A stretch of DNA of 64,000 bases from JAFMPW01 sp041743085 (GTDB lineage Bacteria; Bacteroidota; Bacteroidia; Flavobacteriales; Flavobacteriaceae), in assembly GCA_041743085.1 (NCBI GenBank), contig JBGTNL010000033.1:62001-126000 (forward strand), in the 5' to 3' direction. Positions 1-8,069 of the stretch are shown piece by piece (the first letter of the stretch is position 1; each line of letters begins with the position of its first letter). Both the position numbers and the translations under genes were made by a program. The notes beneath the pieces are model-generated. The model had not been told where the DNA came from. It saw only the letters and a list, made by a program, of their open reading frames with translations, and made no database searches.

Positions 1-312
1 GTCGAGGAAAATGAGGAACCCGAATATGGCCACCAACGGAAATGGGTAGATGCCTGTAAGGCCGGTTTTAACAGCTCTGAACACCAGGGGCTGACATCCT
101 CTTTTGACTACGCTGGGCCCATGACCGAAACGGTCCTTATGGGCAATCTGGCCATTCGCAGCTATATGTTGCAAAGAGAAAACAGCGAGGGAAAAATGGA
201 GTTTTTTGCCCGTAAAAAGCTATTATGGGATGGGGAAAACATGCGGATAACCAATTTAGAGGAAGCGAATCAATTTGTCGGCAGAACCTACCGTGAGGGC
301 TGGACCTTATAG
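1..312 (+). CDS. Gfo/Idh/MocA-family oxidoreductase, C-terminal end (partial)
   Basis: Only the last 103 residues are present; the gene starts before the window. The frame is open from base 1 to a TAG at 310-312. Residues around the junction read WVDACKAG, then SFDYAGPMTETVLMGNLAIR and finish TYREGWTL. This pattern (W-x-x-A-x-x-G, then TE-x-V-L-x-GN-x-A-x-R, LLWDGEN, TN-x-E-A and YR-x-GW) is the usual C-terminus of Bacteroidota secreted Gfo/Idh/MocA dehydrogenases, which use NAD(P) to oxidise or rearrange sugars or related substrates. The substrate cannot be told from this piece. The family call is confident; the specific function is not. Confidence 0.8.
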   Translation, partial: VEENEEPEYGHQRKWVDACKAGFNSSEHQGLTSSFDYAGPMTETVLMGNLAIRSYMLQRENSEGKMEFFARKKLLWDGENMRITNLEEANQFVGRTYREGWTL

Positions 313-461
313 CCTAAAAGATCAAATATTCAAATTATTAACAATTAGGAATTAGGAGGAATATTTGAATTTGAAATTGTCATTTGAAATGCATTTCATT
401 CCTGTGGATTGTAAGCAAGTGGTTGAGGTTAGACGGCAATTGACCATTGCCTGCCGAAACT

Positions 462-917
462 TCATTCGCAGTCTTCCTTCCGCCTGGTATCTATCAAATA
501 AATGATCTTCCACCCCTCCCTATCTTTAAACAATTGAAAGGAATTTACCCCACAGTGGCTCAATTCTCCGTTCAACCAGAACTCATAGGGGGTCCAGGCA
601 TTGGCCATGTCCCCATCAATCTGAATGTTGTAGGATTTAATTTTTTCCTGAAATGTTATACTGTCAGGAATAGAAACAATTGATTTCAGTAGTTTATCAA
701 ATGATTCCGACCTCACCATCGCAATCCCATCATTGTTCTTTCCTATTGTCCGCAGTATAGGCTCATTGCCAATGGTTGACTTCATCTTTACCGAATCCTG
801 TTGGTGAAATCCTTCAAAAAAGGTATCTATGGCCTTTTGTACTGCCTCAGCTTCGGGTTCCTGTGCGGAAAGTGATACAGATAATAAAAACAGTACTGCT
901 ACAACGAGGGTTTTCAT
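462..917 (-). CDS. Secreted NTF2-like (SnoaL/DUF4440-type) protein
   Basis: 151 residues with a clear signal peptide (about residues 1-19, ending SVSLSAQ) and a mature part starting EPEAEAVQKAIDTFFEGFHQQD. The arrangement, an alpha helix followed by alternating beta strands ending in EGWKIIYLIDTRRK, is typical of the small NTF2-like fold found in many flavobacterial periplasmic proteins annotated 'nuclear transport factor 2 family'. No catalytic residues can be named. It is convergent with the dehydrogenase before it and divergent from panB. The start is the ATG just before the hydrophobic leader. Function unknown. Confidence 0.75.
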   Translation of the reverse strand: MKTLVVAVLFLLSVSLSAQEPEAEAVQKAIDTFFEGFHQQDSVKMKSTIGNEPILRTIGKNNDGIAMVRSESFDKLLKSIVSIPDSITFQEKIKSYNIQIDGDMANAWTPYEFWLNGELSHCGVNSFQLFKDREGWKIIYLIDTRRKEDCE

Positions 918-1097
918 TTTTGGTATTTTTTCAAAAGTACGGAAATATTACTTTTATGTTTCTGGATGCTATGTGCTACACACTGTCCGCCAGGCCCAAA
1001 CGGAAACTTCTTAAACGTGAAACCGGAAACTCGCAAACCGCAAACGCATCAACCTAAGACAAATTCCTTACATTTATCGCGCCAAATAAAAACCAGT

Positions 1098-1916
1098 ATG
1101 TCTGCCATCAAAAAAGAATATAAAAGGGTTACTGTAAAGTCGCTCGTGGAAATGAAGGAAATGGGGGAAAAGATCTCCATGCTAACCGCGTATGACTATT
1201 CCATGGCCAAAATCGTGGATGCAGCCAAAGTGGACGTGATTCTCGTAGGGGATTCTGCCAGCAATGTCATGGCGGGCCATGAAACCACACTCCCCATTAC
1301 CCTGGATCAGATGATCTATCACGCCTCATCGGTCATCAGGGCTATTCAAAGGGCTTTAGTAGTGGTAGACATTCCTTTCGGGAGCTACCAGAGCGATCCA
1401 AAGGAGGCGCTACGCTCTGCCATTCGCATTATGAAAGAAAGCGGGGCCCATGCGGTGAAGATGGAAGGGGGAATTGAAATTAAGGATTCCGTTAAGCGTA
1501 TTCTAAATGCCGGTATTCCTGTAATGGGACATTTGGGGCTAACCCCTCAATCCATCTATAAATTCGGAACCTATGCCGTTCGGGCAAAGGAAAAGGATGA
1601 GGCTGAAAAACTTATGGAAGATGCGGAATTGCTCGAAAAATTGGGTTGTTTTGGCATTGTACTTGAAAAGATCCCGGCAGAATTAACGAAAAAAGTCTCT
1701 GAAAGCATTTCCATTCCAACTATTGGAATCGGGGCCGGACGATATGCGGACGGGCAAGTATTGGTAATACATGATCTTTTAGGGATGACACATGAATTCC
1801 ATCCAAGATTTCTACGAAGGTATATGAACCTTTATGAGGAAATGGGAAATGCAATAGCGCATTACGTTCAGGATATTAAAAGTAAGGATTTCCCAAGCGA
1901 AGAAGAACAGTATTAG
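1098..1916 (+). CDS. panB: 3-methyl-2-oxobutanoate hydroxymethyltransferase PanB
   Basis: 272 residues. It transfers a hydroxymethyl group from 5,10-methylene-THF to 2-oxoisovalerate, making ketopantoate, the first committed step of pantothenate and CoA synthesis. The sequence has the MLTAYDYS start of the barrel, the metal-binding GDS at residues 51-53 and D91, K121 in AVKMEGG, catalytic E190 in VLEKIPAEL and the IGIGAG loop. The frame is open further upstream, but the ATG at 1098 (MSAIKKEYK) gives the normal length and the preceding residues do not look like protein. lspA and an rluA-type gene follow closely, suggesting co-transcription. No panC or panD is in the window. Confidence 0.95.
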   Translation: MSAIKKEYKRVTVKSLVEMKEMGEKISMLTAYDYSMAKIVDAAKVDVILVGDSASNVMAGHETTLPITLDQMIYHASSVIRAIQRALVVVDIPFGSYQSDPKEALRSAIRIMKESGAHAVKMEGGIEIKDSVKRILNAGIPVMGHLGLTPQSIYKFGTYAVRAKEKDEAEKLMEDAELLEKLGCFGIVLEKIPAELTKKVSESISIPTIGIGAGRYADGQVLVIHDLLGMTHEFHPRFLRRYMNLYEEMGNAIAHYVQDIKSKDFPSEEEQY

Positions 1917-1946
1917 GTTATTGGGTTATTGGGTTATTGGGTTATT
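1915..1946 (+). repeat. 8-bp tandem repeat (GGGTTATT) between panB and lspA
   Basis: Three exact GGGTTATT units (1923-1946) follow one degenerate unit (AGGTTATT, 1915-1922). The array begins inside the panB stop codon and ends 13 bases before the lspA ATG. Unit number could change by slippage, which would alter the panB-lspA spacing. Confidence 0.8.
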
Positions 1947-1959
1947 AAAAGGTAATAAA

Positions 1960-2457
1960 ATGCAATCCAAAGGCATTGTCAGAAGAATTCTTATCCTAAC
2001 AGTAGTGTTGTTGAACATAGGTTGTGATCAGTTTACAAAGGATGTGGTCCGCAGCAAGGTAGCACCCCTGAGTTATATTCCTATCATCAAAGAGTATCTT
2101 ATCCTGACCAATGTAGAAAATTCAGGTGCTATGTTGGGTTTTGGACAGGAATTATCACCGACTTTAAAAATTATATTCCTGCAAATACTACCATTTACGG
2201 TGCTTCTGATCTTGCTAGGTAGCATCTTACGAGAATCTGACTGGAATAAATGGCTCCTTTTGGCCTTTGCACTTATGATTGGTGGTGGAGTCGGCAATTT
2301 GATCGACAGAATTGCCTATGGTTCAGTGATCGATTTTTTTCAATTAAAAATAGCTTTCTTCAAAACAGGCATTTTCAATATGGCCGATGTATCCGTTACC
2401 ACCGGAGTTCTTCTTATCTTGTTTTTAAGTCTCCGAAACCAAAAATCGGCGCTGTAG
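1960..2457 (+). CDS. lspA: Lipoprotein signal peptidase (signal peptidase II)
   Basis: 165-residue inner-membrane aspartic protease that cleaves lipoprotein signal peptides before the lipid-modified Cys. Conserved blocks are DQFTK (23-27), NSGAMLGF (54-61), GNLIDR with catalytic D116, and FNMADV with catalytic D143. Hydrophobic helices are visible at about 8-22, 68-89, 98-115 and 145-158. ATG at 1960 is chosen over a TTG at 1921 because the latter lies in the 8-bp repeat. Many predicted lipoproteins in this window would be its substrates. Its stop overlaps the GTG start of the next gene by one base. Confidence 0.95.
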   Translation: MQSKGIVRRILILTVVLLNIGCDQFTKDVVRSKVAPLSYIPIIKEYLILTNVENSGAMLGFGQELSPTLKIIFLQILPFTVLLILLGSILRESDWNKWLLLAFALMIGGGVGNLIDRIAYGSVIDFFQLKIAFFKTGIFNMADVSVTTGVLLILFLSLRNQKSAL

Positions 2458-3155
2458 TGGCAGATAAAACAGTCTCCAATTCTCAAAACCTTCAGGTACT
2501 TTACGAAGACAACCATCTTATTGCCATCAACAAACGACCTGCAGATATTGTGCAGGGCGATAAAACCGGAGACAGGCCGCTGAGTGAAATTGTAAAGATG
2601 TACATCAAAAAAAAATACGACAAGCCCGGAGAGGTGTATTTGGGTGTGGCCCACCGATTGGACCGACCCACCTCCGGTATTGTTGTTTTTGCCCGTACCT
2701 CAAAGGCCCTGCCGCGCTTAAATAAATTGTTTGCGGACAAAGAGGCGAAAAAAACCTATTGGGCCGTGGTTAAGAACCGGCCGGATAAAGAGGAAGAAAC
2801 ACTTATTCACTGGTTAAAAAGAAATCACGGGCAAAATAAGTCATACGCACATAACATTGAAGTCCCGGGGAGCAAAAAAGCAATTTTACACTACCGGATC
2901 GTTAAAAGATTAAAAAGCTATTATTTATTGGAAATTGATTTGCAAACGGGCAGGCATCACCAGATAAGAGCACAATTGGCTGCAATCGGAACTCCGGTAA
3001 AGGGCGACTTAAAGTACGGCTTCGATCGCAGCAATAATGACGGGAGTATTCATTTGCATGCCAAAGGCCTGTCATTTATCCATCCGGTGAAAAAAGAGCT
3101 GCTGGAACTTACCGCTCCCCCGCCCGAGGACATCATTTGGGATGCATGTTTGTGA
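2457..3155 (+). CDS. RluA-family RNA pseudouridine synthase
   Basis: 232 residues. It isomerises uridine to pseudouridine in rRNA or tRNA. The catalytic Asp is D69 in the family signature HRLDRPTSG, and the C-terminal part has the conserved LQTGRHHQIRAQL block followed by HLHAKGLSFIHP. A separate S4 domain is absent, as in the short RluA/RluC-like branch common in Flavobacteria. The chosen start is GTG at 2457, which shares its G with the lspA TAG and places the first conserved residues (LYEDNHLIAINKR) about 15 residues in. A longer frame runs back inside lspA but is out of frame with it and not credible. The target base is unknown. Confidence 0.88.
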   Translation: MADKTVSNSQNLQVLYEDNHLIAINKRPADIVQGDKTGDRPLSEIVKMYIKKKYDKPGEVYLGVAHRLDRPTSGIVVFARTSKALPRLNKLFADKEAKKTYWAVVKNRPDKEEETLIHWLKRNHGQNKSYAHNIEVPGSKKAILHYRIVKRLKSYYLLEIDLQTGRHHQIRAQLAAIGTPVKGDLKYGFDRSNNDGSIHLHAKGLSFIHPVKKELLELTAPPPEDIIWDACL

Positions 3156-3325
3156 TTTTTGGTTACATTTAGAAATGGGGAATGCCGTATAACATGCTTC
3201 AAGATCAGTCAACCAATTTCGAAAAATTACCTATCCAAATACCCAATTATATTTTTGTTTCTTTTGAATTATAAAGTTGTCCGTAAACCTTTCGGAAAAA
3301 TGGAACAGTATTTGAAACAAAGTAA

Positions 3326-3488
3326 AGGGCACCTCTAATAACTCTGTTTGGAATGATAACGCAGGGATTTTTTTCGGATACAAGGCACCAAAAGCGGAGT
3401 TTAGCAGGGCTAAATGAGTATTTTGGTAACGAAGTAGCCGGGAAAAAGAACAAGTTGGCAACCAAAGTAGGGTCTTTAGAGATGCCCT
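3326..3488. mobile_element. MITE-like segment with 13-bp inverted ends
   Basis: About 163 bp bounded by AGGGCACCTCTAA (3326-3338) and its inverted copy TTAGAGATGCCCT (3476-3488), one mismatch. It has no transposase; an open frame runs through it into the DUF4252 gene but has no recognisable domain. It fills most of the 3156-3514 gap and would hold or displace the promoter of the next gene. No other copy was seen in the window, so mobility is inferred from the ends only. Confidence 0.4.
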
Positions 3489-3514
3489 CAATAGAAACCA
3501 TAAAACCGTATCCC

Positions 3515-4042
3515 ATGATCAGGAGAACACTTTTTATTGTTTGCATTTTATTGGCGGGGTCCTGTGGTAGTTCTAACTCGATAGATAGTTTTTACAACTC
3601 CCATAAGGATGACGATCAGGTAATGGCAATTAGAGGACCTCAGGCGATGTTGTCGCTGGTTGGCGGCATTTCACCGCAAATGGATGCCCTAGTGGGAAAT
3701 ACCAGAGATTTGCGCTACATGCAATTCCCGAGCGCCACTCCTGCACGCACGCAATTTCTCAATAAACAGATGAACCACATCACCGGTAATTCCTTTATTG
3801 AGGTGTTCAGAAAAAACGATGAGCTGAAACGAAATGTAGTATCCATTCGCGAAAAGCGCAATACGGTAAAGGAAATTCTGATTTATAACAATAACAATCT
3901 CAACGGTTCCTTTCTTTATTTTAATGGCGATTTTGATCCTGTAAAGGTCAGGGAAATGGCAAAAAACAACGAGTTCGAAAAGCTCACAGACGGCTTACTT
4001 CAACAATTTGGCCCCCGAACCCCGGGAGTAGTTAACGAGTAA
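3515..4042 (+). CDS. DUF4252-like lipoprotein
   Basis: 175 residues. The lipoprotein signal is MIRRTLFIVCILLAGSC followed by GSS, so Cys17 would be lipidated. The mature part (SFYNSHKDDDQVMAIRGP...) with EIL-x-Y rich strands and a final FDPVKVREM resembles the DUF4252 family of Bacteroidota, which has no firm function. Start chosen at ATG 3515 because it sits directly before the signal peptide; the open frame extends back to 3353 through the inverted-repeat segment. It overlaps the 3' end of the next, convergent gene by 11 bp. In related genomes DUF4252 genes often follow ECF sigma/anti-sigma genes; none is here. Confidence 0.65.
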   Translation: MIRRTLFIVCILLAGSCGSSNSIDSFYNSHKDDDQVMAIRGPQAMLSLVGGISPQMDALVGNTRDLRYMQFPSATPARTQFLNKQMNHITGNSFIEVFRKNDELKRNVVSIREKRNTVKEILIYNNNNLNGSFLYFNGDFDPVKVREMAKNNEFEKLTDGLLQQFGPRTPGVVNE

Positions 4043-5576
4043 TCAATTTAGCTTTTTCCCTGATAATCTCAGCAACAGGCCTGTTCTGGAGATGGCTTTC
4101 GAGCCACGAAATAATGTCGAGGTACAGAAATGCGCGCTTCTCATAGGGATGGCCTTCATATTTTTTTAGCTGGTCATACAGTTTTTGGAACTCATTTCTC
4201 AATTCGTTTGGATAAATATCCCCCAAACCTCTCAGGAATTTAATCATTTCTTTCTGCACTTCATGCAGATCGTTCATTTTCAATAGGAACTTATAGGTAC
4301 TTTTGAGTTGAACTTCCAAGTGATAATCCATTCCGGCTTCATAATGCGCAACCAGGCTAAGGACCCTGGCAAAACACATAAGGTCCTCGCGCATTTTCAG
4401 GTTCTTGTTATTGATGATCTTTTTTAAATATTGAATACACGTTTTGTTATCCCCAAGGCTGAAATACAGGCAGGCAATCTTATAATACAGTACCATTACG
4501 TGATGCCCGTCTATCCTATCTCCGTGTTTGCCGATACCATACTCTATAATACGCACCAGGTAGAGGGCTTTCTCAAAAGTACCCTCCATAAAATGAAGGT
4601 TTAATTTATTGGCATTTACATATAAGAAAACCAGCGATGCCATATTATCGTTTTTGGGGAAATCCTTGTCTTTTATCGTTGCTTCCAGTTTCTCTAATGT
4701 TTCTCTGAATTGGGAGCTATATTTTACGTAAAATAATGATTCTAACAGATAGTGATTCCCCTTTAAAAAGAAAACAGGATTAAGATGGATCATCTCCCTG
4801 TTCTCATAGAAAAGATCCACCCATTTGCTTGAATATTTATAACACGATAAAAAATCCTGTATCAAAAAACTGTACCATAAATGGGCCTTGTACAACCAAA
4901 GTTTTTCTCTAAAGCCAAGCTGCTCTATTTTATATTTTGGCAAATGCTTTTCAAAGTAGCGCTTCACTTTCTGGTAATCCGCATTGTTCCGTACATATCC
5001 CACCTTCAACATCATACCATATAGTTGCAACGACAAATTGGAAAGTTTGCTGGCTATTACATTGTGCTCGGACAACTCCTTGGCTTGTATGGCCAATTCA
5101 TCCGCCCTATCGGGGATACTTCTGGTAATGTATTGGGTTTCAATTATTTTCTCCAATTCTACAATTTCGTAAGCAATATTTTTCTCCTCATTCTCAATGG
5201 CGATCCCCTTCACCTTATCTAATATCTTAAGGCTTTGCTTGTAAAGGCCTTTCTGATAAAGAATGGTGGCAAAATCGAGCTGTTCCCTGATCTGAACCCG
5301 GATGTTTTGGTTTACCGGGTTAAGCCTTAAGCTTACCAGAATTTGTTTGTAAAGATGTGCTTTAAGGTTAGAGAGTTGTGCTTTTTTTACAATTCCGCTG
5401 CCCAATATAGCTCTTTCGTCATATACCTTCAACTTATCCATTAAATTGAATAATGCCAGAAATTTAGCATCTGTGTTTACCCCCAAACGGCCAACATACA
5501 ATTTGAATTGTCTCTTTTCCGATTTGGACAGGGATTTAACCAGAACGAACAGTGCGTCTTTATGGGCATTTGTCAT
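4032..5576 (-). CDS. Large conserved flavobacterial helical-repeat protein, function unknown
   Basis: 514 residues with no signal peptide or membrane helix, so probably cytoplasmic. The N-terminus (MTNAHKDALFVLVKSLSKSEKRQFKLYV) looks like a fixed head region. The rest is almost wholly helical, with repeated pairs such as ATILYQKGLYKQSLKIL and IACLYFSLGDNKTCIQYLKK that resemble degenerate TPR units. No catalytic motif is visible. It lies alone, divergent from leuA with a 146-bp AT-rich gap. A scaffold or protein-interaction role is likely from the repeats only. Confidence 0.7.
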   Translation of the reverse strand: MTNAHKDALFVLVKSLSKSEKRQFKLYVGRLGVNTDAKFLALFNLMDKLKVYDERAILGSGIVKKAQLSNLKAHLYKQILVSLRLNPVNQNIRVQIREQLDFATILYQKGLYKQSLKILDKVKGIAIENEEKNIAYEIVELEKIIETQYITRSIPDRADELAIQAKELSEHNVIASKLSNLSLQLYGMMLKVGYVRNNADYQKVKRYFEKHLPKYKIEQLGFREKLWLYKAHLWYSFLIQDFLSCYKYSSKWVDLFYENREMIHLNPVFFLKGNHYLLESLFYVKYSSQFRETLEKLEATIKDKDFPKNDNMASLVFLYVNANKLNLHFMEGTFEKALYLVRIIEYGIGKHGDRIDGHHVMVLYYKIACLYFSLGDNKTCIQYLKKIINNKNLKMREDLMCFARVLSLVAHYEAGMDYHLEVQLKSTYKFLLKMNDLHEVQKEMIKFLRGLGDIYPNELRNEFQKLYDQLKKYEGHPYEKRAFLYLDIISWLESHLQNRPVAEIIREKAKLITR

Positions 5577-5722
5577 CGTAAAATAAAGTATTTAAACTAT
5601 TGTATTTCAGAATTTTAACTATTCGAAAAAGTAAATTAACGTTGTAAATGATATATTGCCCCCTACGGCTTTTGAAAAGCTAAGTATATATTCGTAAAGG
5701 TGACTAAAATTATGTAAAAATA

Positions 5723-6895
5723 ATGAGTAAAGACAAGGTTCATATATTTGATACCACATTACGGGATGGGGAACAGGTTCCGGGCTGTAAATTGGATACC
5801 GAACAAAAATTGGTGATCGCTGAACGGCTGGACCACTTAGGGGTAGACGTTATTGAAGCCGGGTTCCCTATTTCAAGCCCCGGTGATTTCAATTCGGTTT
5901 CGGAAATATCAAAAGTGGTTAAAAATGCTACTGTGTGCGGTTTAACAAGATCGGTTAAAAAGGACATTGAAGTCGCAGCCGAGGCAATAAAACTGGCCAA
6001 ACGTCCCCGGATCCACACTGGTATAGGTACTTCGGATTCACATATTAAATTCAAATTTAATTCCACTCGTGAAAAGATCTTGGAAAGGGCCGTTGAAGCG
6101 GTAAAATATGCCAAAACATTTGTGGAAGATGTTGAGTTTTATGCGGAAGATGCCGGCCGTACCGATAACGAATATCTGGCCCGAGTTTGTGAGGCGGTAA
6201 TTAAGGCGGGAGCAACCGTTCTGAATATCCCGGACACTACAGGCTACTGCCTGCCTGAAGAATATGGGGCCAAAATGAAATACCTCAAGGAAAATGTAGC
6301 CGGTATAGACAAAGCCATACTCTCCTGCCACTGCCATAATGATCTGGGGCTCGCAACCGCCAACTCCATTTCAGGGGTCATCAATGGCGCAAGACAAATT
6401 GAATGTACCATTAACGGTATTGGAGAGCGGGCAGGAAATACCTCGCTGGAGGAAGTAGTTATGATCCTTCGGCAACATCCCGGCCTTCATCTGGATACAG
6501 GCATTAACAGTAAGTTATTGTTCAGCACGAGTCAGATGGTTTCTCAAAAAATGGGGATGCCGGTACAGCCTAACAAAGCCATTGTGGGATCCAACGCTTT
6601 TGCGCATAGTTCCGGAATTCATCAGGACGGTGTTATAAAGAAAAGGGAGACGTACGAGATTATTGACCCTGAAGACGTTGGCGTCAATGAATCTTCCATA
6701 GTGCTTACGGCTCGCAGTGGACGGGCCGCGCTCGCCTACAGGGCAAAAAAAATCGGTTATGAACTCACTAAACTGCAATTAGACAAGGTTTATGATGAAT
6801 TTCTGAGATTTGCCGACAGAAAAAAAGAGATTGTGGACTCGGACATTCATGAAATCGTTTTGGTTAGCGAGATTAACATAGAAAGTTTAGCGTAG
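5723..6895 (+). CDS. leuA: 2-isopropylmalate synthase, short form without regulatory domain
   Basis: 390 residues. It condenses acetyl-CoA with 2-oxoisovalerate, the first step of leucine synthesis. The DRE-TIM barrel begins FDTTLRDGEQVPGC; metal ligands are D10 in that block and the HCHNDLG motif around residue 205. GINGIGERAGN and SSGIHQDGV are conserved. The protein ends soon after the barrel subdomains (HEIVL), lacking the roughly 120-residue C-terminal leucine-sensing domain of longer LeuA proteins, so classical feedback inhibition is not expected. The TAG stop is followed immediately by the leuB ATG. Homocitrate or citramalate synthase is less likely given leuB next door. Confidence 0.88.
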   Translation: MSKDKVHIFDTTLRDGEQVPGCKLDTEQKLVIAERLDHLGVDVIEAGFPISSPGDFNSVSEISKVVKNATVCGLTRSVKKDIEVAAEAIKLAKRPRIHTGIGTSDSHIKFKFNSTREKILERAVEAVKYAKTFVEDVEFYAEDAGRTDNEYLARVCEAVIKAGATVLNIPDTTGYCLPEEYGAKMKYLKENVAGIDKAILSCHCHNDLGLATANSISGVINGARQIECTINGIGERAGNTSLEEVVMILRQHPGLHLDTGINSKLLFSTSQMVSQKMGMPVQPNKAIVGSNAFAHSSGIHQDGVIKKRETYEIIDPEDVGVNESSIVLTARSGRAALAYRAKKIGYELTKLQLDKVYDEFLRFADRKKEIVDSDIHEIVLVSEINIESLA

Positions 6896-8014
6896 ATGAA
6901 ATTGAAAATTGCCTTACTACCCGGAGACGGTATAGGTCCTGAGGTTACGGCGCAGGCTGTTAAATGCCTTAAAGCTGTAGAAGAAACCTTCGGGCATCAT
7001 TTTATTTTTACAAATGCCCTAGTAGGTGCCGCCGCTATAGACAAAACAGGGGATCCCTTGCCGTTGGCAACGCTTGCTTTGTGCAAAGATTCGCACGCAG
7101 TATTGCTTGGGGCAATTGGCGACCCTATATTTGATAATGACCCGGAAGCTAAGATCCGTCCGGAGCAAGGACTTTTGAAACTTCGAAAAGAATTGGAGCT
7201 TTACAGCAATATCCGTCCCGTAAAAGTATTTCCCACCATCATTGGAAAATCCCCGCTAAGAGAGGAGATCATCCGTGGTACCGATTTTATAATTTACAGG
7301 GAACTTACGGGAGGTATTTACTTTGGAGAGAAAAAATTAAGCGAGGACGGCACTGTGGCATCTGATCTCTGTGAATATTCGGAGCACGAAATCAGCAGAA
7401 TTGCCCACCGGGCATTCAAAGCGGCCAAAAGCAGGAGAAAAAAACTCACGTTAGTGGATAAGGCAAACGTTTTGGAATCTTCAAGATTATGGCGCAAAGT
7501 TGTGTCTAAAATAGGCGAAAGTTATCCCGATGTGCAATTGGATTATTTGTTTATGGACAATGCAGCTATGCAGCTTATTCTCAATCCCAGCCAGTTTGAT
7601 ATCATCCTTACGGAAAATATGTTCGGAGATATCCTTTCCGATGAAGGAAGTGCTATCGGAGGATCAATAGGTTTATTGCCCTCCGCATCCGTAGGTGATA
7701 ACTATGCCATGTTCGAACCTATTCATGGCTCATTCCCCCAGGCTACAGGTAAAAATATAGCAAATCCCATTGCCTCCATATTATCCGCTGCGATGTTATT
7801 GGACCATTTTGGATTAGATGAGGAGACCCAGGCGGTTGTCAATGCTATTTATAAATCCATGAAGAAAAATATAGTAACTCAAGATCTGGATCCGAAAAGC
7901 AAATATGGAACCGATGATGTGGGAGAGTTTATTGCCGGCAATATTATAGACTCGGACAATTACCGAAGTATAAATAAGGAGAATATCGGGTTGGGAAAAT
8001 CAACCATCATTTAA
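6896..8014 (+). CDS. leuB: 3-isopropylmalate dehydrogenase
   Basis: 372 residues, usual length. It performs NAD-dependent oxidative decarboxylation of 3-isopropylmalate. Visible are the N-terminal LLPGDGIGPEV, the substrate-binding LELYSNIRPVK and RELTGGIYFG, the catalytic Lys/Tyr region (DKANVLESSRLWR), the Mg-binding Asp cluster in LTENMFGDILSDE, and the NAD-binding EPIHGSFPQATGKNIANP. It abuts leuA with no gap, so the two are translated from one message. leuC and leuD, usually beside these genes in Flavobacteria, are not in the window. A terminator follows. Confidence 0.95.
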   Translation: MKLKIALLPGDGIGPEVTAQAVKCLKAVEETFGHHFIFTNALVGAAAIDKTGDPLPLATLALCKDSHAVLLGAIGDPIFDNDPEAKIRPEQGLLKLRKELELYSNIRPVKVFPTIIGKSPLREEIIRGTDFIIYRELTGGIYFGEKKLSEDGTVASDLCEYSEHEISRIAHRAFKAAKSRRKKLTLVDKANVLESSRLWRKVVSKIGESYPDVQLDYLFMDNAAMQLILNPSQFDIILTENMFGDILSDEGSAIGGSIGLLPSASVGDNYAMFEPIHGSFPQATGKNIANPIASILSAAMLLDHFGLDEETQAVVNAIYKSMKKNIVTQDLDPKSKYGTDDVGEFIAGNIIDSDNYRSINKENIGLGKSTII

Positions 8015-8040
8015 TTACATTTTTTTAGTCAACCTAAAAG

Positions 8041-8069
8041 ACCTCTCATTTTCCGGGAGGTTTTTTTTT
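8041..8069 (+). terminator. Intrinsic terminator of leuAB
   Basis: A 7-bp stem (ACCTCTC at 8041-8047 with GGGAGGT at 8055-8061, one G-T pair) and 7-nt loop are followed by nine T. The T run reaches the stop codon of the convergent TlpA-like gene. An A-rich upstream flank gives only a weak signal on the other strand. Confidence 0.75.

Noticed and set aside
2250..2456. N-terminal extension of the RluA-type protein into lspA
   Set aside because: The extension is a shifted-frame reading of lspA, while GTG at 2457 gives a normal family length.
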